DNA of 64,000 bases, taken from the NCBI GenBank assembly GCA_947494205.1, contig CANLUH010000003.1:1-64000 (forward strand). The letters are read 5' to 3'. The stretch is from an uncultured Flavobacteriaceae bacterium (GTDB taxonomy: Bacteria > Bacteroidota > Bacteroidia > Flavobacteriales > Flavobacteriaceae). This document shows, piece by piece, positions 55,929 to 64,000 of this stretch. Below the pieces are notes generated by a model. The model ran no database searches, was not told the DNA's origin, and saw nothing but the letters and a program-made list of their open reading frames with translations. The first letter of the stretch is position 1. Each line of letters begins with the position of its first letter. A program made the translations under genes and the position numbers.

Positions 55929-56267
55929 ATGAGTAATTCAAAATTATATAAGGGGAGTTTAGCAACCATTATTTTAAAACTTTTAAACGAGAGTGATAAA
56001 ATGTATGGTTACGAAATAACTCAAAAAGTTAAAGAGATAACAAAAGGCGAGCTAAAAATAACAGAAGGTGCTTTGTACCCCGCGTTACATAAGTTAGAAG
56101 CTGAAGGGTTACTAGATGTAGAAGTACAGAAAGTAGATAACAGACTCCGTAAATATTATAAGTTAACAGAAAACGGAACTAAAGAAACCGTAAATAAGTT
56201 AGCAGAATTAGAAAATTATATTAAAACAATGCAAGCCTTAGTTAACCCTAAATTTAGTTTAGAATAA
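55929..56267 (+). CDS. PadR-family transcriptional regulator
   Basis: A 112-aa winged-helix protein. The order LYKGSLATIILKLL, DKMYGYEITQKV, ITEGALYPALHKLEAEGLL and NRLRKYYKLTENG is diagnostic of PadR. It probably represses its own operon through the palindrome at 55882-55917. Its stop overlaps the start of the first HAAS-like membrane gene by one base, indicating translational coupling. Confidence 0.95.
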   Translation: MSNSKLYKGSLATIILKLLNESDKMYGYEITQKVKEITKGELKITEGALYPALHKLEAEGLLDVEVQKVDNRLRKYYKLTENGTKETVNKLAELENYIKTMQALVNPKFSLE

Positions 56268-56917
56268 TGAATACACTTACAAAAGAAAATATACAGTTTA
56301 TAGATAATTACTTAGGTAATTCAGGTATTATTTATAATGATGTTAGGCTAGAGATGGTAGATCATATTGCTGCTGGAATAGAAGAACAAATGAATACTGG
56401 AGACACAAGAGGGTTTTATGCTATTTTTAAAGATTATATGGTAGAAAATAAACAAACCATATTAAATAACCATAAAATGTTTATAAAAGCGACAGATAAA
56501 AGAGTAATAAAAACACTTTTTAAGCAGTTGTTTTCAATAAAAGGATGGCTATTGTTTATAATAATTGGGTTAACATTATATTTTGGACTAAACCAATTAG
56601 AGGCTCAATCCTTTAATGGCCTTGTTAGTAATGTTAAAGCCTCTTTATTATTAGGACTTTTAGTGATGGCAGTAGTTATAGGTATAAGAAGAAGAATAAG
56701 GTATTCTGCCTTAGATCGATTGTGGCTTATTTTTATGACAAGTTATTGTTTTGGATTTAATGTTTTGGATTTTAAATATAGTACAGATTTTTCAGATGCA
56801 TACACCTGTTTCTATTTAATAGGAAAATCGATATTCTTAATGCTACCTTTTTTATTTTTAATGACTGCTATTAAATTTAAAAAAGACTCAGAGCTAAAAT
56901 TTAAAAATACTCTTTAA
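56267..56917 (+). CDS. PadR-linked membrane protein with HAAS-like N-terminal domain, copy 1
   Basis: A 216-aa protein. The N-terminal domain, about residues 1-70, has IQFIDNYLGNSGIIYNDVRL followed by EMVDHIA. Two paralogues follow. I infer a HAAS-type (PadR-associated alpha-helical) sensor domain from the D-V-R-L-E...D-H-I signature and from coupling to PadR. Four or so TM helices fill residues 85-210. It likely helps PadR sense a membrane or ligand signal, as HAAS proteins are proposed to do. The family is not one I can name with certainty. Confidence 0.7.
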   Translation: MNTLTKENIQFIDNYLGNSGIIYNDVRLEMVDHIAAGIEEQMNTGDTRGFYAIFKDYMVENKQTILNNHKMFIKATDKRVIKTLFKQLFSIKGWLLFIIIGLTLYFGLNQLEAQSFNGLVSNVKASLLLGLLVMAVVIGIRRRIRYSALDRLWLIFMTSYCFGFNVLDFKYSTDFSDAYTCFYLIGKSIFLMLPFLFLMTAIKFKKDSELKFKNTL

Positions 56918-57586
56918 ATGAAACTATCAATAGAAAATATTTGGTTTATAGACAATTATCTAGAACATTCTGGGGTATATTATTACGATGTAAGATTAGA
57001 AATGATAGACCATATCGCTTCAAAATTAGAGGAGAAATATGAAAACAATACTTTTGAAGAAGCCTTTAAAATGTATATGCTAGAAAATAAAAAGGAGCTA
57101 TTAGAAAATAATAAAACCTTTAAAAGATTGGCAAATAAAAAACTACTAAAGCAGTTTGTTAAAAATGTGTCTGTAAAAAAAGCAGTACTATTTTTCATCA
57201 TTTTCACTCTTACTTATAAGGTTGTTTTCGAATTATTAGGTGTGCAATTTTTCGAATCTCTTATGACGACGATTCCTTTTGTCTCTACACCATTTCTTCC
57301 TTTTGTAACAATACTATTTACAACATTTATATGTACCACTATTTTATCGTCTCATAATATAAATAGAAAGTCTATAGTTTTGGTATTTGCTCTTCTTGTT
57401 CCAATAATTATAATACCATTAAGTCGTTCGTTGTCTCTTTTAGAAGGTTTAATGCAAATAGAAAAGAGTAGAATGATAAGCGTGGTTATAATTTTGTCGA
57501 TGTCTACAACTTTTATTTTAACGCTAATAGATTCTGTTTATAAAACAGCTTCAGGCTATGCTAAACAATTTAAAGTATTAGCATAA
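56918..57586 (+). CDS. PadR-linked membrane protein with HAAS-like N-terminal domain, copy 2
   Basis: A 222-aa protein that starts directly after the previous stop. The N-terminal domain reads IWFIDNYLEHSGVYYYDVRL then EMIDHIASKLEE, clearly paralogous to copy 1. About four TM helices follow from residue 85. The membrane parts of the two copies are much more divergent than the N-terminal domain, which points to the latter as the conserved functional unit. Confidence 0.7.
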   Translation: MKLSIENIWFIDNYLEHSGVYYYDVRLEMIDHIASKLEEKYENNTFEEAFKMYMLENKKELLENNKTFKRLANKKLLKQFVKNVSVKKAVLFFIIFTLTYKVVFELLGVQFFESLMTTIPFVSTPFLPFVTILFTTFICTTILSSHNINRKSIVLVFALLVPIIIIPLSRSLSLLEGLMQIEKSRMISVVIILSMSTTFILTLIDSVYKTASGYAKQFKVLA

Positions 57587-57594
57587 AGAATACA

Positions 57595-58317
57595 ATGAAA
57601 CTAATAAAAGAAGAGATACAGTTTATAGAAGAGTACCTTATTAAAAATGGGGTGAAGTATTGGGATGTTCGTTTAGAGTTACTAGATCATATAGTCTCTG
57701 CAGTAGAAGATAGAATGGAAAATAAGGGTATTTCTTTTAATGAAGCATTACTAGAAGTCCATGCAGAATTTGGGAATCAAGTTCATACGTTAGGAGTAAA
57801 CCCTAAAAGACAATTATAAGAAGGCTTATATCAAAATAACATAGGTTTTAAAAAGTTTGTATTTCGAAAACAAAAGGATATAGCAATAAAAAATAGAAAA
57901 CACTATTGGAAATTGTTTCCCAAGTATTTAATGTCATTGAAGTTTATAACAGAATTCGTATTATCTATACTTGCGGTTTATATCGTTTTTCAATTTCATA
58001 TAAAAGCAGCATTTATTTTAGCAATGTCTTTAGCTTTATTACCTGCACTAGTAAAACTAGCATATATGATTTTTGATAAATCTAATAGGAAATCATTAAA
58101 TATGCAGATGATGGCGAGCTTAAATGTTGTATTTGTATCATTAAATTATCTTTTTATTGCACCATTTAAACATTTTAACGAACCAGATAATATTAATGGT
58201 TACCTCTTTTATATTATTTGCTATTTAGTAATGTTCCCTTTTTTAAGACATAACCTAAATGTGTTTTTAAAAATACAAAGTGTATACAAGTCACGATATA
58301 GATTAATGTTATCATAA
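57595..58317 (+). pseudogene. Third HAAS-like membrane paralogue, interrupted by an in-frame TAA
   Basis: Residues 1-74 (57595-57816) contain the paralogous domain IQFIEEYLIKNGVKYWDVRL and ELLDHIVSAVEDRMENKG. A TAA at 57817-57819 ends it. The same frame then stays open to 58317, encoding GLYQNNIGFKKFVFRK and about four TM helices. Neither half has a frame change, so a single base change (for example CAA to TAA) would explain the break. If real, it yields a soluble 74-aa sensor domain without membrane anchor. Sequencing error and programmed readthrough are alternatives. Confidence 0.8.
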
Positions 58318-58508
58318 AATATATTAAAGTAAAATCATCTCAAATGCAAGTATTGTGTGTGTTTTCGAGACAGCTTTTGTGTAGTTGCATAGCTGTAGTA
58401 TATTACTGAAATTAGCAAAGCAACTGTTAAAAGAAACCGATCTGCAATATAGTTTGTAACATTTTTCTACTTTGTTATACTAACTTTTAAATCTAACGAT
58501 ATCATAAT

Positions 58509-59981
58509 ATGTTTAAGCGTTTTATAAGTTTAGAGTGGAAGCAATTTAGAAGGGCTTCTTATTTCCAAAAAGGATTAGCCATTAAAATATTACTTTTTCT
58601 AGCCGTATTGTATTTTGGTGGAGCTGCAATTATGCTAGGGGTAGGTCTATTTTTTATTCTTAAAAAAGCAATCCCTACTGTAGATCCTATTCAAACCGTC
58701 AATAACTTTTTAATTTATTGGTTTTTGTTCGATTTACTCATTCGTTATTTCATGCAGCAGTTGCCAGTAATGAATATAAAACCTTTAATGACTATTCCTA
58801 TTAAACGAAGTACAGTCATTCATTTTTTACTAGGAAAAACAAGTATATCTTTTTTTAACTTTTTGCCATTATTTATCTTTTTACCTTTTAGTATTGTATT
58901 ATTATTTCAAGGATATCCTGTAATTAACGTACTCTGTTGGTTTGTTGCTATGGTAGCGCTAACACTGTCGAATAATTTTATTAATTTCTTAATAAATAAA
59001 GACAACAAAGCATTCTATGGAATATTAACTGTATTGGTTGTTTTTGTAGCTTTGGAAGTAAAAGGTGTTTTTAAAGTATCTCAGCCTATTGGGCAAGCAT
59101 TTAACTTTTTGTATAACAATCCCTATGTAGCGATTTTGCCAATACTTTTGGAGGTAGGTTTATATCGTTTAAACTTCAGTTTTATTAAAAAAGGATTCTA
59201 TCTAGATGGTGCTATTTCTAAAAAAGTAAAAGAAGTAAATGCAACAGACTTATCCTGGATGAATCGTTTTGGAGCAGTAGCCCCATTTTTAAAAAACGAT
59301 ATAAAATTAATATGGAGGAATGTAAGGCCTAGGCAAGTTATGTTTATGTCGTTTATATTTCTGTTTTACGGTGTTATTTTTTACACCCAAGAAGTATATC
59401 GAGATATGCCAGCGATGTTAGCCTTTGCATCTATGTTTGTAACAGGAGGTTTTTTAATGACTTTTGGACAATTAGTGCCTTCTTGGGATAGTGAGTATTA
59501 TAAAATGCTAATGAGCCAAAATATACCTTACAAAACCTATTTACAATCCAAATGGTATTTAATGGTGTTTGCGGTAATACTATCATTTATTTTAAGTACA
59601 CCATACATTTATTTTGGATGGGATATCTATGGTATGATAGCTGCAGGAGCTGTATTTAATATCGGTTTAAATTCTTTTATAACATTATACGGAGGCGTAT
59701 TAAATAGAGTGCCAGTAGAGCTTAATGCAAAAGCAAAAGCTTTTAGTAATACTAATGGATTTAACCCAACACAATTACTAATAGCGTTGCCAAAATTCGC
59801 ATTACCAATGCTATTATTCTATATACCATACAAACTAATAAGCTACGAAGCAGGAATTATTGCTATAGCCATTGGTGGCGTTCTAGGCATTATTTTTAGA
59901 AACTATATTTTTAATATAATAGAATCCGTCTATCAAAAAGGGAAGTATAAAACCATAGCTGCTTTTTCAGAAAAAAAATAA
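58509..59981 (+). CDS. DUF5687 family ABC transporter permease
   Basis: A 490-aa protein with about twelve hydrophobic helices. The N-terminus MFKRFISLEWKQFRRASYFQ matches DUF5687 of Bacteroidota, seen paired with an ABC ATPase, as here (23-bp gap). It is probably the membrane part of an exporter under control of the upstream PadR system. The 191-bp gap before it, 58318-58508, holds no gene that I can see and may hold a separate promoter. Confidence 0.85.
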   Translation: MFKRFISLEWKQFRRASYFQKGLAIKILLFLAVLYFGGAAIMLGVGLFFILKKAIPTVDPIQTVNNFLIYWFLFDLLIRYFMQQLPVMNIKPLMTIPIKRSTVIHFLLGKTSISFFNFLPLFIFLPFSIVLLFQGYPVINVLCWFVAMVALTLSNNFINFLINKDNKAFYGILTVLVVFVALEVKGVFKVSQPIGQAFNFLYNNPYVAILPILLEVGLYRLNFSFIKKGFYLDGAISKKVKEVNATDLSWMNRFGAVAPFLKNDIKLIWRNVRPRQVMFMSFIFLFYGVIFYTQEVYRDMPAMLAFASMFVTGGFLMTFGQLVPSWDSEYYKMLMSQNIPYKTYLQSKWYLMVFAVILSFILSTPYIYFGWDIYGMIAAGAVFNIGLNSFITLYGGVLNRVPVELNAKAKAFSNTNGFNPTQLLIALPKFALPMLLFYIPYKLISYEAGIIAIAIGGVLGIIFRNYIFNIIESVYQKGKYKTIAAFSEKK

Positions 59982-60004
59982 CACAACACTAAACAAACAA
60001 GATC

Positions 60005-60712
60005 ATGATAACAACATCAAATCTTTCAAAAACATATAACGACGTTACAGTTTTAAATATTGAAAATTTAGAAATACCCAAAGGACAAAGTTTTGGATTG
60101 GTAGGAAATAACGGGGCAGGAAAAACAACTTATTTTAGTTTGCTGTTAGATCTAATACAACCTTCAACAGGACATATTGAAAACAATGGCGTTTTGGTTC
60201 ATGAAAGTGAAGACTGGAAACCGTTTACAGCATCTTTTGTAGATGAAAGCTTTTTAATAGGCTATTTAACAGCAGAAGAATACTTTTATTTTATAGGAGA
60301 ATTAAGAGGGCAAAAACCAAGTGATGTTGATGCGCTTTTAGCACAATTTGAAGATTTTTTCCATGGAGAAATTTTAGGGCAGAAAAAATATTTAAGAGAT
60401 TTAAGTAAAGGAAATCAGAAAAAAGCAGGAATAGTTGCAGCATTAATTGGTAATCCGGAGGTGATTATTTTAGATGAACCTTTTGCAAATTTAGACCCAA
60501 CTACGCAAATACGATTAAAAGGCATCGTTAAAAATTTAGCAGAAAAACAAGGTGTAACCGTTTTAATTTCTAGTCACGATTTAATGCATGTAACAGATGT
60601 TTGCGAGCGTATTGTAGTATTAGAAAAAGGAGAAGTTGTTAAAGATTTAGAAACTAGCGAAGCAACTTTAAAAGAATTAGAAGCACATTTCTCTCAAGAA
60701 GCAGAAGTGTAA
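60005..60712 (+). CDS. ABC transporter ATP-binding protein
   Basis: A 235-aa ATPase. It has Walker A GNNGAGKTT near residue 35, Q-loop region FVDESFLIGYLTAEEYF, signature LSKGNQKKAGIVAAL, Walker B VIILDEPFANLDP and H-loop ISSHDLMHV. The LSKGNQKK signature is the variant common in drug/antibiotic-type ABC exporters (CcmA-like). It pairs with the DUF5687 permease 23 bp upstream. Confidence 0.95.
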   Translation: MITTSNLSKTYNDVTVLNIENLEIPKGQSFGLVGNNGAGKTTYFSLLLDLIQPSTGHIENNGVLVHESEDWKPFTASFVDESFLIGYLTAEEYFYFIGELRGQKPSDVDALLAQFEDFFHGEILGQKKYLRDLSKGNQKKAGIVAALIGNPEVIILDEPFANLDPTTQIRLKGIVKNLAEKQGVTVLISSHDLMHVTDVCERIVVLEKGEVVKDLETSEATLKELEAHFSQEAEV

Positions 60713-60715
60713 TTT

Positions 60716-60928
60716 ATGTTTAAGTATATAATTAGTTTTGTTTTTTTAGTTATAACAATTGTATTTATATACTTTGGTTATTATCAAGACTATAAAAGAA
60801 ACCCAAAAGAGTTTAAGCGAACTCTAATAGTGTTGCCTTTTGGTGTGTTAGCTAAACTTTTTAGAATGGAATCTTTAAATAAGAAAATAAAAGATTGGGC
60901 TAATCTAGAAGATGAAAAAGAAAACTAG
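60716..60928 (+). CDS. Small single-TM membrane protein
   Basis: A 70-aa protein with one TM helix at about 4-24 (YIISFVFLVITIVFIYFGYY) and a charged C-terminal tail. It starts 3 bp after the ATPase stop and is likely co-transcribed. I do not recognise the family. It may be an accessory of the ABC exporter. Confidence 0.6.
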   Translation: MFKYIISFVFLVITIVFIYFGYYQDYKRNPKEFKRTLIVLPFGVLAKLFRMESLNKKIKDWANLEDEKEN

Positions 60929-61085
60929 ATATAATTTAATGAAAGTTTAATAGGCTTAAACTAGTAACTTTAAACCTATAATTTGGTTTAAACTGAAAAA
61001 GATGCTTATTTTTACGTGCTTGTGTAATAAATATATAATATTTGCGCAAGTTTAAAGTTTATGTATTAGACTAAATACAACAACG

Positions 61086-63635
61086 TTGAAAGTAGCATTA
61101 AAACCCATAGTATTCGTTGCAGTTTCTGCACTAATTATTACAAGTTGTTCTCGTAAAAAAGACAATTTTGTAAGTAGAAATTTCCACGCGGTAACCGCAA
61201 AATACAATACCCTATTCAATGGCTATGAAGCCTTAGAAAAAGGAAGAGAGAACCTTAATAATTCGTATAAAGACAATTATTGGGAGATTCTTCCAATAGA
61301 ACGCATGCAAATAGATGAAGATGCTATTTTGCCAGGGCAGTCTAAAAACGAAAGCTTTACTAAAGCAGAAGAAAAAGCTGTAAAAGCTGTGCAGCGTCAT
61401 GGGATGAATATTCAAGGGAAAGAAAAAAACCCACAAATTGATGAGGCTTATTTGTTATTAGGAAAAGCGCGTTACTTCGATCAGCGTTTTGTACCAGCCT
61501 TAGAAGCCTTTAATTATATTTTATATAAATACCCAGCAAGTGATAAAATAAACCAAGCAAAAGTTTGGAGAGAAAAAACGAATATTCGCCTAGAAAACGA
61601 TGAGTTAGCAATTAAAAACCTAAAACGTTTACTAGAACAAGAAGAATTAAATGGGCAAGATTTAGCCGACGCCACTTCTATATTAGCACAGGCCTATATT
61701 AATACTAAATCTTTAGATAGTGCTTTAACACAAATAAGTGTAGCTGCAGAAGTTGCTAAAAAAAGAAATGAAGAAGGGCGTTATCGTTTTATTCAAGGAC
61801 AATTGTATAACATATTAGGAGATAAAGACAGTGCGAATATTGCTTTTGATAAGGTTATAGACCTAAACAGGAAAATACCGCGTAAATATCATATTGCGGC
61901 GCATGTAGAAAAATCAAAAAATTTCGATTACGAAAAAGGAGATAAAATAGCCTTTTTAGAATATTTAACAGATTTAGAAGAAGATAGAGAAAACAGGCCG
62001 TTTTTAGATAAAATTTATCACCAAATAGGAGAGTACCACTTAAACACAAAAAACGATTCCTTAGCCTTTGCTTATTATAATAAATCTATTAGAACACAGT
62101 CTCAAGACAAAATATTGGTTGCTAAAAACTTCGAAACATTAGGCGATATGAGTTTTGATGCGAATGCTTATAAAAATGCAGGCGCTTATTACGATAGTAC
62201 TATGACTAATATGGTTAAAGATAGCAAGCCATTTAGAACAATAAAGCGAAAAAGAGAAAACCTAGATGATGTTATTTATTACGAAGATATAGCTGAGGTT
62301 AACGATAGTATATTAGGTCTTGTAAGAATGACAGAAGTAGAACGTTTAGCCTATTTTGAAGACTATACAAATAAGCTAAAAGCTAAAGCCGAAGAAGAAC
62401 AAGAACGTAAAGAAATTGAAGCGCAGAAAAAAGGATTAGCAGCTAATAACCTTGGTGTGGGTAATATTGTAAACCCAAAAGCAGGAGGTCCAAATGGAGA
62501 AGTATCTTTCTATTTTTATAATACACAAACCGTAGGATATGGAAGAAACCAATTCTTGAAAATTTGGGGAGAACGTGAATTAAAAGATGATTGGAGATGG
62601 TCTAGCACGAAAGCATCAACAGGAGTTGGTATTGCTTCAGGAACAGGAACATTAGATTTAGAAGCCAATAGCGAAGCTTTCGATCCACAAACCTATATTG
62701 CTAAAATACCCACAGAACAAAAGGTTATAGATAGTCTTTCAAAAGACAGAAACTATGCCTATTACCAATTAGGATTAATATATAAAGAGAAGTTTAAAGA
62801 ATATAAATTATCTAAAAGTAAATTCTTAGACCTATTAAAAAGTCAGCCAGAAGAGCGATTAATATTGCCTTCAAAATATAATTTATACAAAATCTACGAG
62901 ATTTTAGGAGAAAATGGAGAAGCTACAATTGCTAAAAATGAGATTATAGCAAACTATTCAGAGTCTCGTTATGCACAGATTTTAAGTAATCCAGAATCGG
63001 TTGCTGCTAAAGATGAAAATAGCCCGCAAAGTCTTTATGAAAATACATATCGATTATTTGAGGAAGAAAAATATGCAGAAGTCATCGCTAATTCTGAAAA
63101 CTATATTAGTGCATTCGAAGGTGATGCTATAGTGCCAAAATTCGAATTACTAAAAGCAACAGCATCAGGAAGATTATATGGGTTTGAAGCTTACAGTAAA
63201 GGGATAAATGCGATTGCAGTAGATTATGCTAATACGGAAGAAGGTGTGCAAGCACAAGACATCATTAATAAAGCTTTTAAAGTAATGTCTAATAAAACCT
63301 TTAAAGACGATGCAGAATCTAAACATTTTAAAGTTATATATCAGTTTACAAAAACAGAAGCAAACGACATAAAAGACTTTGTAAAAGCATTAGATGAAGC
63401 CGTAGCTAAAGTACAGTATTACGATTTAACAACTTCAATAGACTTATACGACCCTAATACAACGTTCGTGGTAGTACATGGTTTAAAAAGTATTGATGGC
63501 GCTAAAGGTTTTTCTGAAATATTAGAAGAAGGCGATGGGTATAAAATAGCAAGACCATCGTTTGCCATTTCTTCCGATAACTATAGAATAGTACAAATTC
63601 ATAAAAACTTAGAAGCATACATAGCAGCAGAATAG
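61086..63635 (+). CDS. porW: Type IX secretion/gliding lipoprotein PorW (SprE)
   Basis: An 849-aa TPR-rich lipoprotein. The signal ends in the lipobox IITSC with Cys21. It continues SRKKDNFVSRNFHAVTAKYN and LFNGYEALEKGRENL, which is the PorW/SprE N-terminus. TPR-type repeats fill about 110-400 and again 560-760. It belongs to the type IX secretion and gliding machinery of Bacteroidota, in the outer membrane. The start codon is TTG 61086. No ATG would give the signal peptide. The bactofilin gene follows 30 bp later. Confidence 0.92.
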   Translation: MKVALKPIVFVAVSALIITSCSRKKDNFVSRNFHAVTAKYNTLFNGYEALEKGRENLNNSYKDNYWEILPIERMQIDEDAILPGQSKNESFTKAEEKAVKAVQRHGMNIQGKEKNPQIDEAYLLLGKARYFDQRFVPALEAFNYILYKYPASDKINQAKVWREKTNIRLENDELAIKNLKRLLEQEELNGQDLADATSILAQAYINTKSLDSALTQISVAAEVAKKRNEEGRYRFIQGQLYNILGDKDSANIAFDKVIDLNRKIPRKYHIAAHVEKSKNFDYEKGDKIAFLEYLTDLEEDRENRPFLDKIYHQIGEYHLNTKNDSLAFAYYNKSIRTQSQDKILVAKNFETLGDMSFDANAYKNAGAYYDSTMTNMVKDSKPFRTIKRKRENLDDVIYYEDIAEVNDSILGLVRMTEVERLAYFEDYTNKLKAKAEEEQERKEIEAQKKGLAANNLGVGNIVNPKAGGPNGEVSFYFYNTQTVGYGRNQFLKIWGERELKDDWRWSSTKASTGVGIASGTGTLDLEANSEAFDPQTYIAKIPTEQKVIDSLSKDRNYAYYQLGLIYKEKFKEYKLSKSKFLDLLKSQPEERLILPSKYNLYKIYEILGENGEATIAKNEIIANYSESRYAQILSNPESVAAKDENSPQSLYENTYRLFEEEKYAEVIANSENYISAFEGDAIVPKFELLKATASGRLYGFEAYSKGINAIAVDYANTEEGVQAQDIINKAFKVMSNKTFKDDAESKHFKVIYQFTKTEANDIKDFVKALDEAVAKVQYYDLTTSIDLYDPNTTFVVVHGLKSIDGAKGFSEILEEGDGYKIARPSFAISSDNYRIVQIHKNLEAYIAAE

Positions 63636-63665
63636 CAGAATATAATCCCCTAAAATTAATAGCAA

Positions 63666-64000
63666 ATGTTTTCCGACAACAAAAAAGACAAAGGACAAGA
63701 CGGAACCTCCATTCAAAATAAAATAGCAAAAGGCACTAAAATAGTAGGAGACTTTTCTAGTGAAGGAGATATAAGAATAGACGGAACCATAGAAGGTAAT
63801 GTTAAAACACCTGGTAAGGTAGTTGTTGGTAAAACAGGAGAAATTGTAGGAACCCTAGAAAGTGCTAATGCCTATTTTGAAGGTAAATTTTCTGGAAAGC
63901 TAAATCTTACAGGAACATTAACACTTAAAGCATCTGCGCAAATAGACGGTGAAGTAACAACACAAAAATTAGCTGTAGAACCAGGAGCAACATTTAATGT
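63666..64000 (+). CDS. Bactofilin (polymer-forming cytoskeletal protein), 3' end cut by window edge
   Basis: ATG at 63666, and the frame is still open at 64000 (111 full codons seen). After an 18-residue polar tail come regular beta-helix repeats: IAKGTKIVGDFSSEGDIRID, GTIEGNVKTPGKVVVGKTGE, GKFSGKLNLTGTLTLKA and AQIDGEVTTQKLAVEPGA. This is the bactofilin domain, which forms filaments at the membrane and scaffolds envelope proteins. It is co-directional with porW. Confidence 0.92.
   Translation, partial: MFSDNKKDKGQDGTSIQNKIAKGTKIVGDFSSEGDIRIDGTIEGNVKTPGKVVVGKTGEIVGTLESANAYFEGKFSGKLNLTGTLTLKASAQIDGEVTTQKLAVEPGATFN

Noticed and set aside
60944-60981. Hairpin after the small membrane protein gene
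   Set aside because: The inverted repeat has an internal mismatch and no T run, so a terminator call is not supported.
1-64000. tRNA, rRNA, CRISPR arrays, insertion sequences or prophage genes
   Set aside because: No cloverleaf, regular short repeats with spacers, transposase motif or phage structural gene was recognised by eye. A dedicated search could still find a small RNA.

Overview
The window reads as chromosome of a marine-type Flavobacteriaceae bacterium (Bacteroidota). Supporting signs are the very low G+C content, Bacteroidota-style promoter boxes (TAnnTTTG), a PorW/SprE gliding and type IX secretion gene next to a bactofilin gene, and a conserved flavobacterial block (purD, DUF6341, DUF6427, upp, DUF4254, GT9). 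No tRNA, rRNA, CRISPR array or transposase was recognised.

Layout. (1) 1-8592 is a RiPP cluster: two near-identical short precursor genes (one cut by the window edge) and a convergent four-gene operon for an MDR reductase, a full-length LanB dehydratase, a C39-peptidase ABC exporter and an HlyD-type adaptor. The precursor core has Ser/Thr but no Cys, and no LanC cyclase is visible. A linear, dehydrated and then reduced (D-Ala/D-Abu) peptide is therefore more likely than a lanthionine-ringed one. This is the best candidate for an undescribed system. (2) 8895-12985 is an M23 peptidase, a GH3-family enzyme and a DUF6909 protein. (3) 13002-36731 is a long co-directional surface polysaccharide locus. 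It holds a Wzz-like protein, dTDP-rhamnose genes, two UDP-sugar dehydrogenases, UDP-xylose synthesis, a PglF/DegT/PglC-like module, a flippase, three polymerase/ligase-like membrane proteins, and a TagD-like/LicD phosphodiester-decoration cassette. It also has two DNRLRE lipoproteins. A 34-bp perfect palindrome ends it.

(4) 37143-48034 is an RHS toxin island. A two-gene secreted RHS system carries a C-terminal zincin toxin followed by a lipoprotein immunity candidate. Downstream, behind a terminator, lies an orphan RHS tip with a duplicated core, a PT-TG-like linker and a PD-(D/E)XK-like nuclease toxin, plus its own immunity candidate. (5) 48170-54439 is a CapK-like ligase and the conserved housekeeping block.

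(6) 54761-60928 is a PaaE-type reductase, then a PadR regulator with a 36-bp perfect palindromic operator. PadR is followed by three paralogous membrane proteins sharing a HAAS-like N-terminal domain; the third is broken by one in-frame stop. A DUF5687 permease and an ABC ATPase follow. (7) 61086-64000 is porW and a truncated bactofilin gene.

All assignments rest on reading motifs and neighbourhoods by eye; no database search was run.
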